A stretch of 64,000 nucleotides of DNA from Struthio camelus (Eukaryota > Chordata > Aves > Struthioniformes > Struthionidae). Of the stretch, positions 57,260-64,000 are shown piece by piece. Every line of letters starts with the position of its first letter. Positions within the stretch are counted from its first letter, which is position 1. The notes under the pieces are model-generated. The model saw nothing but the letters and a program-made list of their open reading frames with translations, was not told where the DNA came from and ran no database searches. Location: assembly GCF_040807025.1 (NCBI RefSeq), contig NC_090968.1, forward strand, positions 1,240,001 to 1,304,000, read 5' to 3'. Position numbers and translations under genes: made by a program.

Positions 57260-58715
57260 ATGGCGCCGGGCGGCGGCGGCTGGCGGCGGCGGCGCGGCGG
57301 CGGAGGCGGCGGAGGAGGCGGCGGCGGCGGGGTCGGTCCCGACGCTGCGGGCGGCGGCGGCGCGGCGGCGCCTCCCCTGCTGCCGCCGCTGCTGCTGCTT
57401 CTAGCGCTGCCCGGCGGCGCGGCGCCGGCGGGCGACAGCCTCATCCTGGGCATGAGGCTGGAGGAGAGCACGAAGCCGGCGGCGGGGGCGCCGGCCCGCG
57501 GGCCCATCCGCGTCACGGAGGGCAGCGAGGTGCTGCTGCGCCTCTACGGGCTGGGCCTGGGGCCCCGCACCGGCGAGCGCGTGGCCTTCGCCGAGCTGCG
57601 GCCCGCCGCCGCCAACGCCTCGGCGCCCAACGGCACCTGCCCCGAGCGCTCGCAGGACCTGGTGGTGCAGCCGGGCCCCGCCGAGGCTCGCAACACCTCG
57701 GCCCTGCTCCGCGTCCGTGTCCAGCCCCTGCGCAAGGACGAGCAGGCCAAGACCTACGTGCTCTGCACCCAACGCCGGCCCGGCCAACCCTGGCTGCCTC
57801 ACCAGGGTCCCGACGGCCGCATCGTGGTGCTGGAGGAGAAGAAGTCGTTGCTGCCCCTCTGGCTCCAGGTGATCCTCATCGCCGGGCTCCTGGTGCTCTC
57901 GGGCATGTTCAGCGGGCTCAACCTGGGCCTCATGGCGCTGGACCCCATGGAGCTGCGCATCGTGCAGAACTGCGGCACCGACAAGGAGAAGCGCTACGCC
58001 CGCAAGATCGAGCCCATCCGGCGCAAGGGCAACTACCTGCTCTGCTCCCTGCTGCTGGGCAACGTGCTGGTCAACACCACCCTCACCATCCTCCTCGACG
58101 ACCTCATCGGCTCCGGCATCGGCGCCGTCGTCGCCTCCACCATCGGCATCGTCATCTTCGGCGAGATCGTGCCCCAGGCGCTCTGTTCCCGCCACGGTCT
58201 GGCCGTGGGCGCCAACACCATCGTGGTCACCAAGTTCTTCATGCTGGTGACGTTCCCCCTCTCCTTCCCCATCAGCAAGCTGCTGGACTGCATCCTGGGC
58301 CAGGAGATCGGTACTGTCTACAATCGGGAGAAGCTGGTGGAGATGCTGAAGGTGACGGAGCCATACAATGACCTGGTGAGGGAGGAGCTCAACATGATCC
58401 AGGGAGCCCTGGAGCTACGGACCAAGACAGTGGAGGATGTGATGACCCCCCTGCACAACTGTTTCATGATCAACAGCGACGCCATCCTGGATTTCAACAC
58501 CATGTCGGAGATCATGGAGAGCGGCTTCACCCGCATCCCCGTCTACGAGGACGAGCGCTCCAACATCATGGACATCCTTTACGTCAAGGACCTGGCGTTC
58601 GTCGACCCTGACGACTGCACCCCGCTCAAGACCATCACAAAGTTTTACAACCACCCCGTGCACGTCGTCTTCCACGACACCAAGCTGGACGCCATGCTGG
58701 AGGAGTTCAAAAAGG
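57260..58715 (+). CDS. CNNM4: CNNM4, cyclin M4 magnesium transport mediator (exon 1 only)
   Basis: CNNM proteins are membrane proteins linked to Mg2+ efflux. Exon 1 encodes 485 residues and ends in phase 1 at the donor G/GTGAGA (gt at 58716-58717). This large first exon, ending at LEEFKKG, is typical of the family. An N-terminal run of Gly and Arg is followed by a hydrophobic leader ([16 protein letters not shown]) and an extracellular region with Asn-glycosylation motifs (NAS, NGT, NTS). The DUF21 membrane core begins near residue 197 ([19 protein letters not shown], then [18 protein letters not shown]). The CBS pair begins near residue 387 ([17 protein letters not shown], then [11 protein letters not shown]). 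The remaining exons, with the second half of the CBS module and the cyclic-nucleotide-like domain, lie beyond the window. CNNM2 is similar, but the MAPGGGG start and the position next to LMAN2L favour CNNM4. Confidence 0.93.
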
Positions 58716-61700
58716 GTGAGAGGGCTGGGCGCTGGCCGGGTGGGTGCCGCTCGCCGGACTGCTCCGCTCGGGCTGGGCTGGGCCGCTGGCTTGTTCCCAC
58801 AGCAACATCTCCGGCTCCGGTCGGAGGAGGCTCTTAACGAGGCTTAGATGCCGGAAGCAAAACTTTCGGCTGAATGTCTCTGGCGGCGCTCCAGGGCCGG
58901 AGCCGCCTGCGCTTGGCGCGCGGTGACAGCCCAGGGGGCTTCCTCGGGGCCGAGCTCCGGGCTCTGCTGGCTTTGGGCGTTGGGAGACAGAGGGGATGAG
59001 GTGTCTGTGCACGCACCGCTGTGCTGTGCCGCTGGGGACGGGCAGGAACCGGGGCGGCAGCTCGGCCTCGGTGCTTGCAACGGGCCGTGTTTCCGGGGTC
59101 CGAGCTGTAACGGCCCTGCACCTGGGTCGGGGAGGGACAGAGCCTCTATTTTACCATCGGCAGGGCACGCTCTGCTTAATGCCAGCCCCTAGAAACACTT
59201 TGAGGCTGTTGACTCGCTTCTGGTTCCTAATTAGCAGCCCCGGAGGCCCTTCAATGGCTCCTGGCAAATCGCTCCGATCCCTGGCTCGGGCTTTGCTCCC
59301 TCCTCTGGGCCCTTTCCAGGCGCTGGGAACGGCGAGCTGGGCTCGCTGCCGGCCCCGATCACAGCGCTTCCTGCCCCACCTTGCGCTCGGGCACCCAAAA
59401 CCAGGAGCGGCTAGGGGGCAGGAGGGGCTGGAAGGCCCGTTGGGGCTGCCTCGCCGGTGGGAGCAGGGCCAGGACCGGTGGGAGGCTCCTCTCGTCGGCC
59501 CCGGCGCTGCCGGGAGCGAGAGAAGGCCGCGTTAATTCGGAGGCAGGTTTTGAAGGCCCGAGGTCTCCGCTTGGCCTTTGCACCACCATGTTTGCACCGT
59601 GCGCCTTCTCTTCGCCCGGGAGTGAGGAGAAAACCCGCACCAGCCAGGAGACCGTCCCTCCTTCCCGAGCTTCTTGCAGCTGCTGCCAGGCCGGTTTGGG
59701 TCACCCAGCCTCTCTGCCGGCACACGCTGGGGCCCCAGCTGCCTCGGGGGGTGTTGGCAGCCGACCTGCCTGCTGCTCGCGGCCCGAAACAGGGCTCAGC
59801 CATGCCCAGAGCGTTACGCAGCGACGGCTGTTGGCTGGGAGGGTGGGCAGCCGCGGTCCAGGCCGCAGTGGCTGATCACGGCAGAGGTGAGGATCCGTGC
59901 GGTGCCGGCTGCGAGACCTGCCTGCCTTGGGGACGGGATAAGTAACCCGGCTTGGGAACAGCTGTGCCGGGCGATGCCAGGCCTCAGCCGTGTGTGACCC
60001 TGGTGTCTCCTCTGTCTCCCGTTACATCTGCACAGGGAAGGTTTGGTCCCACTGCGGGAGGTCTGCTGGGCTCGGGGCAGCGCGGAGGAGGTCAGTACCA
60101 GCTCCCTGCCGCAGCAGTGGGTTGAGGTGAAGGTAGGCTTCAGGCCAGCGTTGCCTGCTGGGTTTGAGCCCCTGCCTCCAGGGGTGGTTTCCAGTCTGGA
60201 CTCAGCCGGTTCCAGCCAAGAAACTGCATGCTCCTCGGATTTAGGAGGTCTAACAATTCTTCCTGCAGCCAGAGCTTTGCTCGAGCAAGGATTTGGGAGT
60301 GACCTGGTAGACCCAAGCCAGGCTGATCTTTGAGCCCAGCAGAGAGCTGAGAGTTTACGAGGTGGCCTCCCTGGTGACACTGGACACGTGCTCAGGCCGC
60401 AGCAAGTTATAGGCTCTGTTTCTGTCTTCCCTGAAACTTTTGTGATCGTGCTGCCCCGAACCCAAAAATTTCAACTTGGGAATAACGCCACCGGATCATG
60501 GGTCGGTGTTGTTTGTGGTTGGAACTGTGACGGGATCTCATCGTCTTCGAGCCTCCAACTTTCATTCCTGATTAATGAAAACCTTCTTGGCAAATGCTTT
60601 TGCTTTAGTTCATCTTGCGCTGGTTCAAGAATTTCACCCCAAGCAGCACAATACGAATGCGTACGGCTGTCTCTCTTAATCCTGGCCCCATTTCTAAAAA
60701 CCAACAAAACAGAACCGGAGTCCTATTCTGTCTCTCTGCTGTTGGAGCTGGAGTTACCACGGCTGCTGGCACCAGCCTTTCCCTCTGATGAATCCTTGTG
60801 AAAGGATTTAAAGCCTGCTCATTCCAATTACAAGGCCTCGAATATCCCGTATTGTTATTTTTTGTCACTTCTTCTCTGGTTTGAGAGTGGGTAATTTGTG
60901 GGCCTGCTGTCTTCCTCGGATGTGGTAGCTGTTTCTGAGGTCCCTTTTTGGGACCGAACACTGATTTCCCGTTACTCACAGTCACCGTGGATGTAGTACC
61001 ACCCGCAGCGAGTACCAGATCATGGCGAGTCTGTGCCTCATCCCACTGGTTGGGACTCAAAGTGAGCAGGAGCTGCGCCGAAGCTAAGGCTGCCTCTCTG
61101 GGTGACTCTGGTCCCCTCCGCGGCATGTCACAGCCCTGATGGCTGTTGTGCGGGAACCTCTAGGGTTGTTTTGGGGAGGTTCAGGGCTTGGAGTTGCCTC
61201 GACAGCTCCCTCCAGCTCCCCAAATCCATCCCTAGGGACTGTGTGGTTTGGGTCAGGTTGTTTCTGGAAGGTGGGCTGAATTCCTTGGCCTCAGGAAGGT
61301 TCACCTCTGGCACTGGATGAGCTTCATGAGGAAATACCAGGACTGGGTTCGAGCAAAGCAAAAGGTGAAGGAGGCAAAAAATCAACCAGCAGCGCTTCTG
61401 ATCGTCGTAAGCGTGGCTCTTGGCAGTTTGCTTCTCCCTCAGCTACCACAGATGCATCCTAACTGCCAGCCCTGGGAAGAAAGCTCCTACAGCGATATCT
61501 GGCACTTCTCTGCAGTTCGCAGGCCTATACCCTTCCTTCTCCTTCCCTCGGCACGAGCCTGACGTGAAGGTTTGACCAGGGATGTCCCCATGGGGTGGCT
61601 GGAGCTCCCAGACTCCGTTTCAACATCAGGATGTTGCTTCACCCCTCTGCGGCTCCTGCAGGAGGTCTGGGAGCACCTGGGGCTTCGCCTGGAGCCAGAT

Positions 61701-64000
61701 GATCCTCAGCACTGATGGTTTTTGGGACGTGGCTGTCCCGTCGTGCCTTGCCACCCGCAGGCAGCATGGATACACCTGCTGCCCCTGTTTCTCGTGCGTG
61801 CCACGTCAGGGAAGGATGACAGTGAGTTGGTTGGACAGTGGATTTGGGAAAGCTCCTGGGGTTTCCCTAGAGATGACCCACGCTGTGTTAAATAGGTGGC
61901 AGGCGCGGGTCTCTGGGAAGCAGCTCTGCCCAGAGCACCGTTGGTAATGTGGGGACCATTGTATCCAAACAATCCTGGCCAAGGAGGGCCAAGGCTCTAG
62001 AGGACCCTGCTTGAGCAGGGAGGTTGGACTAGATGATCTCCAGAGGTCCCATCCAACCTAAACGATTCTGTGATTCTGTGAAGGCTTGGCAACGGGGCCC
62101 TGGAGGAGAAGGTGCCTCTGCCCCACGGTGACCACGAGCTCCATCCGCTCCTCTCTCACCTGCCCAGTGGGATGAGCAGGGTCTGTTTCCTCTCCTCCTC
62201 GCCCCTCGCTTCGGTAGCGATAGCCCGAGCCGGGTTGGCATTGCGCCCTTTGGTCCGGAGGCTCGAGTTCAGGCTCCGCACCTCGTGGCGTGTTTGCTCG
62301 GCCCCAGGCCGCTCCCCGGCTAGCTCAGCCTTGACTGCTCGGCCCAGGCAATTGCAGCATGGTGGTGGGGAGTAACTGATCCCTGACTCATCGGGGCTGG
62401 TCCCTAGCAGGCTCAAAACCTGATCCTATCGCCTCTTCTCTCCTCTCGCCGCTGGCTGAGTGTGTGCAAACACACGCACCGCGAAAGTGGGCACTGCCCT
62501 CGGAGAGGAGCGCAGAGGCACCGGGGTCTCGTTGCGGTCGGGAAAGTCTAATTTCGCCAAGATGAGCCGGGGTGGGCGCAGGAAGCGTTTGGTTTACGCC
62601 ACCGCCTGTGCAGCCAAACACTCTTAGAGGCTTTTCCACACTTTGTTGGCATCGTTTCCGCAGCCTTTTTGTCGCCGCATTGTCTGAATCGCGTGAGCTT
62701 GGCTGCCTTGCCTGAAGAAGGAGAAAAAGGAGTGCTGTGCAGGGCCGATCTCTAAAATTAGCTTTTTGCTAGGTGCAAACGTGGTGATGAGGGGCCTGCA
62801 GCCACCAGCTCTAAAATTAAATAACCGATAGTGTTGGAGAGGGCAGTGCTTAACTTCATGCTGGCATAAAACACACCTGCCTTAGCTCGAAGGCTTGTAG
62901 GATATGGATCTTGACCTTGCTGCTGGCCTGGCAGTGCATGTTGTCGTGGATTAGGGGATTTGGGGGTAGAGGCTCTAGCAGACATCCCATCGCGTGCACT
63001 AGGCAGGGAATTCACAGGGTCCGCTCCGTTCCTTGCCGTCTCCAAGAGGTTTAACGCCAGGAGCCTCGGTTTCCTCCCCGCGTACGCATCACTGCTTCTG
63101 CCTGGATGTCTGCAAACAGCGTCGTCGCAGAGGGACTTTCCCAGAAGCAGCGACTGCGTCTGGCCGGCTTGGCCCTGCTCCGAAAGAGCCCGTACGCGTC
63201 CCGCTTCCAGCACAGCGATCCCGGCCACTTCAGATAATCCTACGTGAGCCTGAAGGGAGGAAACGGCTCGCTGCAGCGGTAGGGTTTGTTTCTCGGGGCT
63301 CTGTGTGTGTGCGGCCGTTCCCAAAGGCGGTGCCTGGCGTCTTCTCGCATCTGTGCTGCAGCCGCTGGGCAGGAGTGGCTCTCCAAAAGCCAAGCGCTTT
63401 CCAGCCAGCGGCTCTGGGGAAGAGGTGGTTGATTTAAAAAACAAAACAAAACAAAACAAAAAAAACCCCTTGCGAGCACTCTGGTTCAGTTCTTCCCCTG
63501 CCCCATGCCCTTCCCCAGCGCCCTGGGCACAGCTCGGCATACACTCCAGCCCTCCAGCTGGGGAGCAGGGGGGAATGACAGCCGGCCTGAGCTATTTGCA
63601 GCGTTCGTGGCCGTCTCCGCAGGCTTGCTCGGCCTCAACTCACGGGCTCGGCCCTGCGAGGTGCCTCCCGGCTGGGGAGAGGCAGGATCAGCCTTTATCC
63701 CAAAGCAAACAGCAGCAGCCATGCGTCGGGGAGCTGGTGCCCACTGGCGACGAAGCAAACGCTGGCGCTGAGAGCTGACGGCTTGGGGTCGAGCCGGCAC
63801 CCTGATGGACAGCGTGTTTTCGCCCCTGCGAGCGCAGGATGAAGGTGCGGGAATCCAGGACAGGATTGATCCTCCGGAGAGGAAGGGAAAGCGAGGCCGC
63901 TGTGCTGTGAGGTCGGTTGTCCCCTGTACCAAGGCCGAGCTCTGCCCCGGAGCCCCGCGGCAGGAGGTGCTGGGGGCAATCAGCCCTTGCTCTGGCCTGG
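58716..64000 (+). other. CNNM4: CNNM4 intron 1 (partial)
   Basis: At least 5.3 kb of intron up to the window edge. I looked for the expected second exon (start KSHLAIVQ, then TLEDVIEEI) and did not find it in any frame. The open frames here show no family resemblance. A CR1 fragment lies at 62003-62081 and an A-rich (CAAAA)n stretch at about 63437-63466. Confidence 0.8.
62003..62081 (+). mobile_element. CR1 LINE 3'-end fragment
   Basis: GACCCTGCTTGAGCAGGG, then GGTTGGACTAGATGATCTCC, AGAGGTCCCATCCAACCT and two tandem ATTCTGTG octamers at 62065-62080. This is the 3' end of CR1, the main avian LINE, 5'-truncated as usual. No reverse-transcriptase sequence remains. Confidence 0.93.

Noticed and set aside
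58716-64000. Several open frames of 100-260 codons downstream of CNNM4 exon 1
   Set aside because: No recognisable domains or consistent codon pattern; they lie in CNNM4 intron 1 and are expected by chance in GC-rich DNA.

Overview
This is a GC-rich window from an animal nuclear genome, most likely a bird. It holds spliced genes with GT-AG introns and CpG-rich promoters. A CR1 LINE 3' end of avian/reptilian type, with its terminal ATTCTGTG repeat, lies at 62003-62081. Most mid-sized introns are filled with G- or C-rich minisatellites, as is common on avian microchromosomes. The species cannot be named from the sequence alone.

Four protein genes lie in the order and orientation of human 2q11.2. 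KANSL3 (minus strand, 1-10890) is cut at its 3' side by the window edge. FER1L5 (plus, 12567-44415) is a complete ferlin. LMAN2L (minus, 46895-55614) is a complete ER lectin. CNNM4 (plus, from 57260) has only its large first exon and part of intron 1 in the window. KANSL3 and FER1L5 are divergent, FER1L5 and LMAN2L converge tail to tail with poly(A) signals 344 bp apart, and LMAN2L and CNNM4 are divergent. The four proteins do unrelated jobs (chromatin complex, membrane fusion or repair, glycoprotein quality control, magnesium transport), so this is a conserved neighbourhood and not a functional operon.

The main structural fact is an assembly problem inside FER1L5. A 200-N gap at 25747-25946 is flanked by two exact copies of a 9,669-bp segment (16078-25746 and 25947-35615, constant offset 9,869). 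Even the hypervariable tandem arrays have identical lengths in both. The left contig stops inside a 33-bp minisatellite and the right contig restarts 9.7 kb upstream, so this is best read as an unmerged contig overlap. Counting that block once, I could read 53 FER1L5 exons with consistent splice phases, giving about 2,021 codons. Human FER1L5 has about 2,057 residues.

The remaining sequence is minisatellite, intron, UTR and promoter. The very long open frames (up to about 2,000 codons on both strands) in the 34.7-39.1 kb array come from a repeat unit divisible by three and are not genes. I found no RNA gene, CRISPR array or prokaryotic element.
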